A DNA stretch of 64,000 nt from Pseudomonas sp. UBA2684 (GTDB taxonomy: Bacteria; Pseudomonadota; Gammaproteobacteria; Pseudomonadales; Pseudomonadaceae): assembly GCA_002354655.1 (NCBI GenBank), contig DELY01000003.1:238635-302634 (forward strand), written 5' to 3'. The notes beneath the pieces were generated by a model, which saw nothing but the letters and a program-made list of their open reading frames with translations, ran no database searches and was not told the DNA's origin. Shown here piece by piece: positions 20,074 through 29,399 of the stretch. Position numbers and translations under genes: made by a program. Numbering within the stretch: the stretch's first letter is position 1; every line of letters starts with the position of its first letter.

Positions 20074-20232
20074 GTAGGGTGGGTTAGGCGCATGACCACG
20101 GACTAGCGGCGGCTGCATTGTCCATTGCGCCGTAACCCAGCAGAGGGGGCGATTAGCGCTGGGTGGGTTACGTGGCGCCCCCATTGCGCAGTCGCTTTGC
20201 CAGCCCGCCTCAGCGCCACTAAGCCACCCTAC
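20074..20232. repeat. Imperfect palindromic intergenic repeat
   Basis: Ends GTAGGGTGG and CCACCCTAC are inverted, and the inside holds further copies of GGGTGGGTTA and its complement (TAACCCA). It is a common type in Pseudomonas genomes. It occupies the middle of the 419-bp gene-free stretch between ctpL and gcbA (19879-20297). I see no gene in the rest of that stretch. Confidence 0.6.
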
Positions 20233-20297
20233 AGAATCTGCGCAACCGTTAACGGGTACATAGCTTTTCGTGGGTCAACCACGGAGGGGTTTGGGCG

Positions 20298-21917
20298 TCA
20301 TTCGCTGCGGAACAGCTCGACCCGGTTGCGGCCGCCATGTTTGGCTGCGTACAGCGCTTCGTCGGCGTGCTTGGACAGGGTTTTGCTGTCCATGTCGCCG
20401 TGCAACTGGGCGATGCCGCCGCTGAAGGTGCAGGACAGGTCCTGCGGTTGCGCGGGGTAGTGGATTTCGGCGAAGCGCCGGCGAATTTCGTCGAGCACCT
20501 GGTAGGCCGCTTCGGCGTTGGTGTTGGGCAGCACCACGGCGAACTCCTCGCCGCCATAACGACCAATGTGATCGCTCTTGCGCAGGCGCTGTTTGAGGAA
20601 CAGCGCCAGGCTCTTGATCACCCGGTCGCCCATGGGGTGGCCGTAGTTGTCGTTGACCTTCTTGAAGAAGTCGATATCGAGCATGGCGAAGCTCAACGGC
20701 TGGCCGTCGCGCTGGGCACGGTAGTGCGCATCATCGAGCAATTGCAGGGTATGGGTGTGGTTGTACAGGCCGGTCAGGCTGTCGCGCACCATGCGCGCCT
20801 TGAGGTTGCGCGCGCGGGCGGCGCGGTTGCGCACGGTGGCGATCAGGTGACGTGGCTTGATCGGCTTGGTGAGGAAGTCGTCACCGCCTTCGCTCATGGC
20901 GTCGAGTTGCTTGTCGAGGTCGTCTTCGGCGGACAGGTAGATGATCGGCACGCTGACATAGCGGTCGTTGTGGCGGATCACCTTGGCCAATTCGGTGCCG
21001 TTGCAGTCCGGCATGTACATGTCGAGGATGATCAGGTCGGGCTGGAACTCGGCCAGCTCGGCCATCGCCTGGATCGGCTCGATCAGCATGCGGGTGACGA
21101 TCCCGGCGCTGTTGAGCACGCGCTCGGTGTGTGTGGCCTGGGCCCGCGAGTCGTCGACAATCAGCACTTTATAAGGCTCGTACTGCGCCACGTGGGTCAG
21201 TACTTCGATGCGTTCGAGCAGGCTGGAGGCATCCAGCGTGCCGGTGAAAAACTCTTGGCCGCCAGCGCGTACCGCCGCCAGACGGGTGGGGGTGTCGGTG
21301 TCGTCGTGACTGAAGAACAGCAGCGGGATTTTTTCTTCCAAGCCTTGCTGCACTGCTTCGGCCAACTGCAGGCCACAGCCGGGGCCGGAGAAGTCCACTT
21401 CCATGAGAATCGCCGCTGGATGGCGTTCGAGCATCGCCGCGCGAAAGGCGTTGGCGGTGTCCAGCGGTTGCGCGGTCATGCCGAAGAATTCCAGCTGTTG
21501 CGCCAGGCGCTCGGCGCGTTCGAGGTGTTGCAGGGCCAGGTACACCGGCTTGCGCAGTGGCGGCAGCACGGTCTGTTCGAAGCGATCGCCGTGGCGCAGG
21601 CCGGTGCGCGACAGGCGCTGCATCAGCAGGTTGAGTTCGCTGATCAGCTCGCTGTTGAGGCGGCCGCGATTTTCGGCCACGGCCTGTAGGCAATTGCCGA
21701 TGCTCTGCGCCAACTGGCTGTGCTCGTCTTGCTCGAAGCGCTCGGCATAGCGTTGCAGCAGCAGCGCGGCATCACGCAGCTCATGCATACCGCTGTCGTT
21801 CCATTCGTTGCGCTGCAGCCGTTGCCAGACCTCCAGCACTTGCCGCGCCTGGTGGATCACCCGCTGGGCAAAGTGTTGCTTGAGTCGGTCGTGGCTGTGA
21901 TCTTCGTGCTCGGTCAT
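20298..21917 (-). CDS. gcbA: Diguanylate cyclase with two receiver domains, GcbA/AdcA-like
   Basis: A 539-residue soluble protein that makes cyclic di-GMP. An N-terminal helical region with an Hpt-like look (~1-120), a degenerate receiver domain (~130-245, with EVDFSGPG at the usual phospho-Asp site), a second intact receiver (YKVLIVDDSRAQ, LIILDMYMPDCNG, FLTKPIKPRH) and a GGDEF domain with an active GGEEF signature. An inhibitory I-site RKSD lies five residues before it. Synteny with ctpL and the REC-REC-GGDEF layout match GcbA (AdcA), which promotes initial surface attachment and dispersion responses in Pseudomonas. The start at 21917 gives the usual family length. Confidence 0.88.
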   Translation of the reverse strand: MTEHEDHSHDRLKQHFAQRVIHQARQVLEVWQRLQRNEWNDSGMHELRDAALLLQRYAERFEQDEHSQLAQSIGNCLQAVAENRGRLNSELISELNLLMQRLSRTGLRHGDRFEQTVLPPLRKPVYLALQHLERAERLAQQLEFFGMTAQPLDTANAFRAAMLERHPAAILMEVDFSGPGCGLQLAEAVQQGLEEKIPLLFFSHDDTDTPTRLAAVRAGGQEFFTGTLDASSLLERIEVLTHVAQYEPYKVLIVDDSRAQATHTERVLNSAGIVTRMLIEPIQAMAELAEFQPDLIILDMYMPDCNGTELAKVIRHNDRYVSVPIIYLSAEDDLDKQLDAMSEGGDDFLTKPIKPRHLIATVRNRAARARNLKARMVRDSLTGLYNHTHTLQLLDDAHYRAQRDGQPLSFAMLDIDFFKKVNDNYGHPMGDRVIKSLALFLKQRLRKSDHIGRYGGEEFAVVLPNTNAEAAYQVLDEIRRRFAEIHYPAQPQDLSCTFSGGIAQLHGDMDSKTLSKHADEALYAAKHGGRNRVELFRSE

Positions 21918-22115
21918 GGCCTGGATTCGGTGTGGGGTGGCGGAGAGAGCGGCCTGGGTGGTGGCTCTATGCTACCACCGGCGAATCGGTACGCCAGTAC
22001 CGCCGATCCATTGGCGTCGGCCTTCTGTCTATCGCCAGGCGCCGCGCCGACAGTTAGTTTGCCCGCCGGCGCTGCGCATCGGCCCGCGCTTCACTTATAG
22101 TGCAAGACCGTTGCG

Positions 22116-22134
22116 CAACCCTGGTTCAGGGTTG
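22116..22134 (+). other. Short leader hairpin upstream of the DUF2333 gene
   Basis: CAACCCT-GGTTC-AGGGTTG forms a 7-bp stem 40 bp before the start codon. A -10-like TATAGT is at 22096-22101, but I find no convincing -35 box. The rest of the 256-bp gap between gcbA and this gene shows nothing. Confidence 0.35.
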
Positions 22135-22173
22135 TGGTCGAACAACCGAATGCCACAAGTGAAGGACATTGCC

Positions 22174-23244
22174 ATGCTGGATTGGAAGAATCGCGCTACT
22201 GGCGTGCGCGACAGCGTCGATGATTCAGTCGACAACGTGCGCAGCTATATGGGGGGCGGTTGGGTCAGCCGGGTTATCGGCGGCCTGCTGGGTATCTACT
22301 TGCTGCTGGCGCTGGTGGTTGGCTGGTACTGGAGCCAGGAGCCGGAGCTGTTCTCGGTGCAGCAGCGTGCCGAAGCCTCGGCGCAAAGCGCCCAGCGCAA
22401 GCTGGTCAATGGTTACACCACGGTGGAAACCCTCAAGCAGGTGGCCGGCACCCTGATGGACAAGCCGGGCGGTTACCTGTCCAACGACCTCGCCCCGCCG
22501 GGGCTGTGGCTGGACAACATGCCGAGCTGGGAATACGGCGTGCTGGTGCAGGTCCGCGACTTGTCGCGCGCCCTGCGCAAGGATTTCGCCCGTTCGCAGT
22601 CGCAGTCCACCGAAGACGCCGATCTGGCCAAGGCCGAGCCGCGCTTCAACTTCGACAACAAGAGCTGGGCGTTGCCGGCATCCGAAGCGGAATACCGCGA
22701 AGGCATCAAGTCGCTCGACCGTTACCTGGCGCGCTTGGCCGACCCGAGCCAGCCGAATGCGCAGTTCTACACCCGCGCCGACAACCTGAATAACTGGTTT
22801 GGCGATGTCGCCACCCGCTTGGGTTCGCTGTCGCAGCGGCTGTCTGCAAGTGTTGGTCAGGTGCGCCTGAACAACGAGGTGAAAGACCCGGCGCTGCTGG
22901 CGGACGGCGAAGTGCCGGACGTCATTGAAGGCAGTTACGAGACGCCATGGATGCAGATCGACAACGTGTTCTACGAAGCCCGTGGTCAGGCGTGGGCGTT
23001 GTCGCATTTGTTGCGTGCCATCGAAGTGGATTTCGCCGACGTGCTGGCGAAGAAGAACGCCACGATCAGCGTGCGCCAGATCATTCGTGAGCTGGAGGCT
23101 GCCCAGGAAACCCTGTGGAGCCCGATGATTCTCAATGGCAGCGGCTATGGCCTGTTGGCCAACCACTCGCTGGTGATGGCCAACTACATTTCGCGGGCCA
23201 ACGCGGCGGTCATCGATCTGCGCACCCTGCTATCGCAAGGTTGA
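22174..23244 (+). CDS. DUF2333 family membrane-anchored protein
   Basis: A 356-residue protein with one N-terminal transmembrane helix (about 30-50, VIGGLLGIYLLLALVVGWYW) after a short cytoplasmic start, and a mostly alpha-helical periplasmic part. It matches the DUF2333 family by its overall plan (MLDWKNRATGVRD start, NLNNWFGDVATRLGSLSQRL, MQIDNVFYEARGQAWALSHL). GAAGGAC precedes the ATG at 22174, which is preferred to upstream in-frame starts. The function is not known. It lies 3 bp upstream of a Nudix gene and is probably cotranscribed with it. Confidence 0.82.
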   Translation: MLDWKNRATGVRDSVDDSVDNVRSYMGGGWVSRVIGGLLGIYLLLALVVGWYWSQEPELFSVQQRAEASAQSAQRKLVNGYTTVETLKQVAGTLMDKPGGYLSNDLAPPGLWLDNMPSWEYGVLVQVRDLSRALRKDFARSQSQSTEDADLAKAEPRFNFDNKSWALPASEAEYREGIKSLDRYLARLADPSQPNAQFYTRADNLNNWFGDVATRLGSLSQRLSASVGQVRLNNEVKDPALLADGEVPDVIEGSYETPWMQIDNVFYEARGQAWALSHLLRAIEVDFADVLAKKNATISVRQIIRELEAAQETLWSPMILNGSGYGLLANHSLVMANYISRANAAVIDLRTLLSQG

Positions 23245-23247
23245 TCG

Positions 23248-23784
23248 GTGGCCTGGTCTGAGGCCGAGGTGGCGCACCGCGCCGCCTCCGATGCTGAGCG
23301 TATCGCCTGGGTCGATGAACAGGATCGACCCCTGGGCGGCATTACGCGCAGCGAGTTGCGCGAGCGCCGGCTGCTTGGGCGCGGCACTTATATCCTGCTG
23401 TTCAACAGCGCCGGCCTGCTCTGCGTGCATCGCCGTACGCTAAGTAAGGCGCTGTATCCCGGTTATTGGGACGTGGCCGCCGGCGGCATGGTGCTGGACG
23501 GCGAGAGCTACGCCGAGTCCGCCGCCCGCGAACTGGCCGAAGAACTGGGGATCGAGGATGCGCCGCTGATCGAGCATGCGCATTTTCTCTACGACGCGCC
23601 GGAAAGCCGCCTGTGGTGCATGGCCTACTCGGCGGTGTCCGATGCGCCGCTGCGCTTGCAGCCGGAGGAAGTGCTGGAAGCGCGCTTTATCTCTATCGAT
23701 GAGGCGCTGGCCGAGACCCAGCATCTGCCGTATTGCCCCGACTCGTTGGCAGCCTTGCAGCGTTATCTGGCGGCCAGAGCGTAG
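23248..23784 (+). CDS. Nudix hydrolase (YfcD-like)
   Basis: A 178-residue Nudix-fold protein with a complete Nudix box (GMVLDGESYAESAAREL followed by AEELGI). The overall layout resembles E. coli YfcD and isopentenyl-diphosphate isomerase-like Nudix proteins (RIAWVDEQDRPLGGITRSEL, SKALYPGYWDVAAGG). The substrate is unknown. It starts with GTG 3 bp after the DUF2333 gene, so translation is probably coupled. The stop codon lies within the following palindromic repeat. Confidence 0.85.
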   Translation: MAWSEAEVAHRAASDAERIAWVDEQDRPLGGITRSELRERRLLGRGTYILLFNSAGLLCVHRRTLSKALYPGYWDVAAGGMVLDGESYAESAARELAEELGIEDAPLIEHAHFLYDAPESRLWCMAYSAVSDAPLRLQPEEVLEARFISIDEALAETQHLPYCPDSLAALQRYLAARA

Positions 23785-23873
23785 GATGGGTGGAGCGTAG
23801 CGATACCCATGCAGTTTTGACGTTTTCTGAAACGCTGAGTTGATGGGTTGCGCCTGCGGCTAACCCATCCTAC
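23781..23873. repeat. Palindromic intergenic repeat overlapping the Nudix stop codon
   Basis: GTAGGATGGGTGGAGCG at the left and CTAACCCATCCTAC at the right are inverted, with GATACCCAT and TGATGGGTTG inside. The TAG stop of the Nudix gene is part of the left end. A short relative lies at 61118-61147. The rest of the 344-bp gap up to 24128 holds no gene I can see. Confidence 0.6.
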
Positions 23874-24128
23874 GCCTCGCCGTTACTGGCTTTGTGCAGG
23901 ATAGTTGGACGTTTTGTTCGGCATCCCGCATAGCGTCGCCAATCCGCCGATTAATGGCGCATTTTTACACTTAGCAGCTGCGGTTTTTGCCGTTACACTG
24001 CGCCGCCTTCAAGCCCGGCGTTACATCGTTCGGGTGCGCTGCCCCTGCCAGAGTGGGGCTTCGCGGTCGATACCATAAACGGTGCTCAGTCGACCAGTCG
24101 CTATCCTGACCCCTTCGAGGACCAACCG

Positions 24129-24500
24129 GTGGTCAAGAAAGCTTCCTCATTTGCCGCGCTCAGCGGCCTGGTGTATTCCACCGACAGCGGCCGGCATTGT
24201 CCGGACTGCAGTCAGCCGGTGGACGCCTGCATCTGCAAACAGACCCAGATCCCCGAAGGTGATGGCATCGCCCGCGTGCGCCGTGAGACCAAAGGTCGCG
24301 GCGGCAAGACGGTGACCAGCATCAGCGGCGTGCCCCTGGCCGAAGAGCCCCTGAAAGACCTCGCCAGCGTGCTGAAAAAACGCTGTGGCTGCGGTGGCTC
24401 GCTCAAGGACGGGGTGATCGAGATCCAGGGCGATCACGTCGAGTTGCTGATTGCCGAGCTGATCAGGCACGGCTTCAAAGCCAAGAAGTCCGGCGGCTGA
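24129..24500 (+). CDS. yciH: SUI1/eIF1-like translation factor YciH
   Basis: A 123-residue protein with a GTG start. The N-terminal part contains a four-cysteine cluster (HCPDCSQPVDACICK). The C-terminal SUI1 domain has GRGGKTVTSISGVPL, LKKRCGCGGSLKDGVIEIQG and DHVELLIAELIRHGFKAK, the pattern of bacterial YciH, which resembles eukaryotic initiation factor 1 and can affect start-codon fidelity. It lies upstream of speA, separated by a long hairpin region. Confidence 0.92.
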   Translation: MVKKASSFAALSGLVYSTDSGRHCPDCSQPVDACICKQTQIPEGDGIARVRRETKGRGGKTVTSISGVPLAEEPLKDLASVLKKRCGCGGSLKDGVIEIQGDHVELLIAELIRHGFKAKKSGG

Positions 24501-24528
24501 TCCAGCCTTTTCTAAACTTACTCGGCTA

Positions 24529-24692
24529 AGGGGGCTGCTGTCGTTTCATCGCGACCGCGCCGGAGCCTGTTTTAGCGCGAGGCCAGGCACGAGACACGAA
24601 GTTTGGTATTCCAAATGAGTGTCGAGAAACGCAGTATCGCGCTAAAACAGGCCCGGCCCTGCGGGTTGCGCGGAAACGGCAGCAGCCCCCTG
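24529..24692 (+). ncRNA. Long imperfect hairpin upstream of speA (candidate structured leader or repeat element)
   Basis: Two arms of about 50 nt pair along almost their full length. GGGGGCTGCTGTCGTTTC pairs with GAAACGGCAGCAGCCCCC (one G-U in RNA). GCCTGTTTTAGCGCGA (24565-24580) pairs perfectly with TCGCGCTAAAACAGGC (24637-24652). The 56-nt central part contains another small hairpin (TTTGG-TATT-CCAAA). It lies between yciH and speA, ending about 90 bp before the speA start. It could be a leader RNA controlling arginine decarboxylase, the terminator region of yciH, or a MITE-like inverted repeat; sequence alone does not decide. Confidence 0.55.
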
Positions 24693-24784
24693 GGGGTCAC
24701 AGCTGAGCAATCGTCATTTCCAGACTTTAATCTGTATCTGCCTTGGCATTGCCAGGGCCTCTATCGCCAGCAAGGGAGACATCG

Positions 24785-26698
24785 ATGTCTGCACGACGCA
24801 CACGCAAAGATGACGGCAGCCAGTGGACAGTGGCCGACAGCCGTAGCGTCTACGGGATTCGCCATTGGGGCGCGGGTTACTTCGCGATCAGTGACAGCGG
24901 CCGTGTCGAGGTGCGCCCGAACGGCCCGCAGAGCAAGCCGATCGATCTCTACGCCCAGGTCGAAGAGTTGCGTTCCAGCGGCCTCAGCCTGCCGCTGCTG
25001 GTGCGTTTCCCGGACATCCTGCAAGACCGCGTGCGTCAGCTCACCGGAGCCTTCGATGCGAATATCGCCCGGCTCGAATACCAGAGTAAGTACACCGCGC
25101 TGTACCCGATCAAGGTCAACCAGCAGGAAGCGGTGGTGGAAAACATCATCGCCACGCAGAACGTCTCCATCGGCCTGGAAGCCGGCTCCAAGCCGGAGCT
25201 GATGGCCGTGCTGGCGCTGGCGCCGAAGGGCGGCACCATCGTCTGCAACGGCTATAAAGACCGCGAATTTATCAAGCTGGCGCTGATGGGGCAGAAGCTC
25301 GGTCACAACGTGTTTATCGTGATCGAGAAGGAATCCGAGGTGCAGCTGGTGATCGAGGAGGCGGCCGAACTCAAGGTCGCCCCGCAGATCGGCCTGCGCG
25401 TGCGCCTGTCGTCCCTGGCCTCGAGCAAGTGGGCCGACACCGGCGGCGAGAAGTCCAAGTTCGGCCTGTCGGCGGCGCAGCTGCTGTCGGTGGTCGAGCG
25501 TTTCCGCGCGGCCAAGCTGGACCAGGGCATCCGCCTGCTGCACTTCCATATGGGCTCGCAGATCGCCAACCTGTCCGACTACCAGCACGGCTTCAAGGAA
25601 GCCATCCGCTATTACGGCGAGCTGCGTGGACTCGGCCTGCCGGTCGACCATATTGACGTCGGCGGCGGCCTGGGGGTGGACTACGACGGTACCCACTCGC
25701 GCAACGCCAGCTCGATCAACTACGACATGGACGACTACGCCGGCGTGGTAGTCGGCATGCTCAAAGAGTTCTGCGATGCCCAGGAGCTGCCGCACCCGCA
25801 CATCTTCTCGGAAAGCGGCCGCTCGCTGACCGCGCACCACGCCATGCTGGTGGTGCAGGTCACCGATGTGGAGAAACACAACGACGAAATCCCGCCGATC
25901 GAGGACGTCACCAGCCTGCCGGAAACCGTGCGCTACCTGGTCGAGCTGCTCGGCCCGACCGATATCGAGATGGTCACCGAGACTTACTGGCGCGCCACCC
26001 ACTATATGAGCGACGTGGCTACTCAGTACGCTGATGGCAAACTTAGCCTGACCGAGAAGGCCCTGGCCGAGCAGTGCTACTTCGCCGTGTGCCGGCGCCT
26101 GCACAACTCGCTCAAAGCCCGTCAGCGCTCGCACCGTCAGGTGCTGGATGAGCTCAACGACAAGCTGGCCGACAAGTACATCTGCAACTTCTCGGTGTTC
26201 CAGAGCCTGCCGGACACCTGGGCCATCGGCCAGGTGCTGCCGATTCTGCCGCTCAACCGCCTCGATGAAGAGCCGCTGCGCCGTGCTGTACTGCAGGATC
26301 TGACCTGTGACTCCGACGGCAAGATCCGCCAGTACGTCGACGAGCAGAGCATCGAGACCAGCCTGCCGGTGCACGAAGTGCGCGAGGGTGAGGACTACCT
26401 GCTGGGGATCTTCCTGGTCGGTGCCTACCAGGAAATTCTCGGCGACATGCACAACCTGTTCGGTGACACCGACTCGGTGAACATCTACCAGAACGCCGAC
26501 GGCAGCGTGTACCACGCCGGTATCGAGACCCACGACACCATCGAGGACATGCTGCGCTACGTGCACCTGTCGCCGGAGGAGTTGATGAACCACTACCGCG
26601 ACAAGGTCGCCAGCGCCAAGATCAGCCCGCGCGAACGCACCCAGTTCCTCGACGCGCTGCGTCTGGGTCTGACTCGCTCGTCGTACCTGTCGTCCTGA
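24785..26698 (+). CDS. speA: Biosynthetic arginine decarboxylase
   Basis: A 637-residue PLP enzyme of fold type III that converts arginine to agmatine for putrescine and spermidine synthesis. It starts [20 protein letters not shown] after AAGGGAG. The PLP lysine lies in YPIKVNQQE (about residue 110), followed by [34 protein letters not shown], the [12 protein letters not shown] segment and a C-terminal [20 protein letters not shown]. The length is typical of SpeA. A very long hairpin precedes it. It is monocistronic as far as seen, because a REP-like repeat follows. Confidence 0.97.
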   Translation: MSARRTRKDDGSQWTVADSRSVYGIRHWGAGYFAISDSGRVEVRPNGPQSKPIDLYAQVEELRSSGLSLPLLVRFPDILQDRVRQLTGAFDANIARLEYQSKYTALYPIKVNQQEAVVENIIATQNVSIGLEAGSKPELMAVLALAPKGGTIVCNGYKDREFIKLALMGQKLGHNVFIVIEKESEVQLVIEEAAELKVAPQIGLRVRLSSLASSKWADTGGEKSKFGLSAAQLLSVVERFRAAKLDQGIRLLHFHMGSQIANLSDYQHGFKEAIRYYGELRGLGLPVDHIDVGGGLGVDYDGTHSRNASSINYDMDDYAGVVVGMLKEFCDAQELPHPHIFSESGRSLTAHHAMLVVQVTDVEKHNDEIPPIEDVTSLPETVRYLVELLGPTDIEMVTETYWRATHYMSDVATQYADGKLSLTEKALAEQCYFAVCRRLHNSLKARQRSHRQVLDELNDKLADKYICNFSVFQSLPDTWAIGQVLPILPLNRLDEEPLRRAVLQDLTCDSDGKIRQYVDEQSIETSLPVHEVREGEDYLLGIFLVGAYQEILGDMHNLFGDTDSVNIYQNADGSVYHAGIETHDTIEDMLRYVHLSPEELMNHYRDKVASAKISPRERTQFLDALRLGLTRSSYLSS

Positions 26699-26709
26699 TC
26701 GAGCAGGTG

Positions 26710-26773
26710 CTGTGGGAGCGACCTTGGCCGCGAAGCGGGTATGCCTGATCGCGGGCAAGCCCGCTCCTACAAC
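26710..26773. repeat. REP/BIME-type repeat
   Basis: TGTGGGAGCG at the left and CGCTCCTACA at the right flank CGCGAAGCGG and CGCGGGCAAGCCCG. This is the familiar REP pair of fluorescent and related pseudomonads, just behind speA. Confidence 0.75.
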
Positions 26774-26928
26774 ATGGCTGCGTAGTCCGTAGCGCGGATT
26801 AACGCCGCGCGCGGCCGTGAAGTTCTCGGCGTGGCGATTGCGCCGGCCTTCGTTGCGCTCTTCTAGGGTCGCCCCAGGGCATCGATTCATTCGGACGGCG
26901 CCAATCGCCGCGGGTAAAGGAGGCTTGC

Positions 26929-27819
26929 ATGCGTACGACATGGCGACTGGCGTTGCTGCTGGTGTTGTCAGGTGCGTTGCTGGCCTGTTCGCCAGTGGGC
27001 ATCCTCAATGCACTGACTCCCGAAAGTGCTTACCGCAAAACGGCCGATGTGGTGTTTGGCGACGATCCCCGCCAGCGCCTCGATGTCTATACCCCGCGTG
27101 ACCTGCAAACGGCCGCGCCGGTGGTGGTGTTCTTCTATGGCGGCAGTTGGAACAGCGGCGCCCGTGCGGATTATCAGTTCGTCGGCGAGGCCCTGGCCTC
27201 GAAAGGCTTGGTTGCGGTCATCGCCGATTACCGCCTGTACCCACAGGTGCGTTACCCGGCGTTCCTTCAGGATGGCGCCCAGGCCGTGGCTTGGACCACG
27301 CGTGAGATTCGGCGCTATGGCGGTGATCCGGCGCAGCTGTTCGTCATGGGCCACAGCGCCGGTGCTTACAATGCCGCGATGCTCGCCCTCGATCCGCGTC
27401 TGCTGGGCGCTGTCGCGTTGAGCCCGCAGGCCTTGCGCGGGTGGATTGGCCTGGCGGGCCCTTATGACTTCCTGCCGATCGTCAACCCAAGCGTCCGTCC
27501 GGTGTTTTTCTACCCGAATTCACCGGCCGATTCGCAGCCGATCAACCATGTCAGCGCCGCCGCGCCACCGGCGTTATTGCTGGCCGCCGAGGACGACGAC
27601 CTGGTCAACCCGCAACGCAACAGCGGCGGGCTGGCGAACAAGCTGCGCGCCGTCGGTGTGTCGGTCGAGGAACACTACTACGGGCGCACCAATCACCTGA
27701 CCCTGGTTGCCAGCCTGGCGCGCCCGCTGCGTGGCTTGGCGCCAGTGCTCGATGAGGTCGAGCGGTTCGTGCGTTCGGATGGCGGACGCACGCCATGGCG
27801 AGCGCCCGGCGATCGCTAG
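26929..27819 (+). CDS. Lipoprotein alpha/beta-hydrolase (esterase, carboxylesterase type B/BD-FAE-like)
   Basis: A 296-residue secreted hydrolase. The N-terminus has a lipoprotein signal with a lipobox ending LLAC (Cys20). The oxyanion motif VFFYGGSWNSG replaces HGG with YGG, and the nucleophile elbow is GHSAGAYN. DPRLLGAVALSPQ, an aspartate near AAEDDDLVNP and a His in RTNHLTLVA complete a plausible Ser-Asp-His triad. It resembles the esterase/lipase family that includes kynurenine formamidase. The substrate is unknown. AAAGGAGG precedes the ATG. Confidence 0.85.
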   Translation: MRTTWRLALLLVLSGALLACSPVGILNALTPESAYRKTADVVFGDDPRQRLDVYTPRDLQTAAPVVVFFYGGSWNSGARADYQFVGEALASKGLVAVIADYRLYPQVRYPAFLQDGAQAVAWTTREIRRYGGDPAQLFVMGHSAGAYNAAMLALDPRLLGAVALSPQALRGWIGLAGPYDFLPIVNPSVRPVFFYPNSPADSQPINHVSAAAPPALLLAAEDDDLVNPQRNSGGLANKLRAVGVSVEEHYYGRTNHLTLVASLARPLRGLAPVLDEVERFVRSDGGRTPWRAPGDR

Positions 27820-27881
27820 CCGCGCTTGAGCGGCCGTTGCAAATCTACCTAGGTTGCCGATTTGGCGTTAAACACGGCCGG

Positions 27882-28337
27882 TTAACTGCTCACGCCAAAC
27901 CCGCGGGCCATCAGGGCCGCCAGTAAGGGTATGAGCAGCAGCAACAGCAGCTCCAGGCGGATGATCATGATCACCAACTGGCCCTGGCGTGCGCTGATCT
28001 GCGGCGCGTGGCCGGCGTTCAGGGTATTGCGCCAGTTGAGGAACACCACGGTTGGCAGGATCGACAGCAGGCCAACCAGGACGAACAGCCCGAGCTTGGC
28101 GTGGAACAGGCTGTTGTGCAGGTAGTACGTCAGCCCTTTACCGAACCAGATCACCCGTGTGGCGCCGCTGAACAGCACCAGGCCGGCGCTCAGGCCGTAG
28201 GCGATGTCGATACGGATCAGGCTGCGTGCGCGGTCCAGGTCCAGCGGCAACTTGAACAGGCGATGTTCCAGGCTGAGCAGGGCGAACAGCAGGAAGATCG
28301 ACAGGTAATGCAGGTACGCGGCAATCGCTTCGGCCAT
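27882..28337 (-). CDS. DUF2214 family membrane protein
   Basis: A 151-residue inner-membrane protein with four hydrophobic helices (YLHYLSIFLLFALLSLEHRL; LSAGLVLFSGATRVIWFGKG; AKLGLFVLVGLLSILPTVVF; RLELLLLLLIPLLAALMARG), the pattern of DUF2214. Histidines in helix 1 and an Arg in helix 2 are conserved-looking, as in small heme- or quinone-interacting membrane proteins, but no function is established. It lies 18 bp downstream of the GAF-GGDEF gene and is likely cotranscribed with it. Confidence 0.75.
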   Translation of the reverse strand: MAEAIAAYLHYLSIFLLFALLSLEHRLFKLPLDLDRARSLIRIDIAYGLSAGLVLFSGATRVIWFGKGLTYYLHNSLFHAKLGLFVLVGLLSILPTVVFLNWRNTLNAGHAPQISARQGQLVIMIIRLELLLLLLIPLLAALMARGFGVSS

Positions 28338-28355
28338 GGGGCTGCCTTTCTGGGT

Positions 28356-29399
28356 CTAGTTATCCGCCTGCTCGCGGGCGTACTCCACGCGGTTGCGGCC
28401 GCCGCGTTTGGCTTGGTACAGCGCCTGATCGGCACGCTCCAGGGCGGCCTCCAGATCCTCATCGGCCTCAGCAATGGCGCAACCGATGCTGATGGTCAGG
28501 TTGAGGTGCATGTCGCCGATAGCCATCGGCGTACTGCCGATGGCCGCCCGGATGCGTTCGGCAATCTGTATCAGCTCCTGGCGGTCATGCACTTGCGTGA
28601 GCACGACGAATTCCTCGCCGCCGCTGCGCGTCACCACATCCTGCGGGCGCACCGCTGCGGCAATACGCCGGGCGCTTTCCCAGAGCGCCTGGTCGCCGGC
28701 GCCATGGCCGTGGGTGTCGTTCACTGGCTTGAAGTGATCGAGGTCGCAGAACAGCAAGCCCAGGTGGCGGCTCTGTTCGCGCGCCAGGCGTTGCTCGCGT
28801 GGCAGGAAGTGATTGAGGCCGGCGCGATTCCATAATTGGGTCAGCGGGTCGAGCATGGTTTTACGCTGTTCGCGGCTGAGGGCGGCGCGCAGTTGTTCGG
28901 TCTGCTGGCTGACTTGACGCAGTTTGAGGTAGCCCTCGACCAGCGTGGCCATGTCCTTCAGCTGGCGCACTTGTACGGCGCTCAGGCGTTTGGGCTCGGG
29001 GTGCAGCAGGCACAGGGTGCCGAGTGCTTGGCCGTCCTGGGCAAATAGCGGTTGCCCGGCGTAGAAACGCAGAAAGGGATTGTTGATCACCACCGGGTTG
29101 TTGCAGAAGCGCAGGTCGGCATGGGTGTCTTCGACGATAAACATTTCGCTGCCGAGGATCGCGTGGCCGCAGAACGACACCGAACGCGGCGTCTCCGCGA
29201 TTTCCAGCCCCAGGCGGGCCTTGAACCATTGACGGTCGCGGTCGATCAGGCTGACCAACACGGTCTTTACCTCGAACAGCTCGCGCACCACCCGTACCAG
29301 AGTATCCAGATACGGGTCGGCTGGCGTGTCGAGTAACTCCTGGTCATCCAGCACCTGTTGGCGCAGTACTTCGTTGCCGGGTAACTCGGGGCTAAGCAT
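28356..29399 (-). CDS. GAF-domain diguanylate cyclase
   Basis: A 347-residue soluble protein. An N-terminal GAF domain (about 20-165; FEVKTVLVSLIDRDRQWFKA and VSFCGHAI are typical) senses a small ligand, and a GGDEF domain makes cyclic di-GMP. The active site reads SGGEEF and an I-site RPQD lies five residues before it, so both catalysis and product inhibition are expected. It overlaps the end of the MATE gene by 8 bp, and the DUF2214 gene follows, so the three may be one transcript. The signal sensed is unknown. Confidence 0.9.
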   Translation of the reverse strand: MLSPELPGNEVLRQQVLDDQELLDTPADPYLDTLVRVVRELFEVKTVLVSLIDRDRQWFKARLGLEIAETPRSVSFCGHAILGSEMFIVEDTHADLRFCNNPVVINNPFLRFYAGQPLFAQDGQALGTLCLLHPEPKRLSAVQVRQLKDMATLVEGYLKLRQVSQQTEQLRAALSREQRKTMLDPLTQLWNRAGLNHFLPREQRLAREQSRHLGLLFCDLDHFKPVNDTHGHGAGDQALWESARRIAAAVRPQDVVTRSGGEEFVVLTQVHDRQELIQIAERIRAAIGSTPMAIGDMHLNLTISIGCAIAEADEDLEAALERADQALYQAKRGGRNRVEYAREQADN

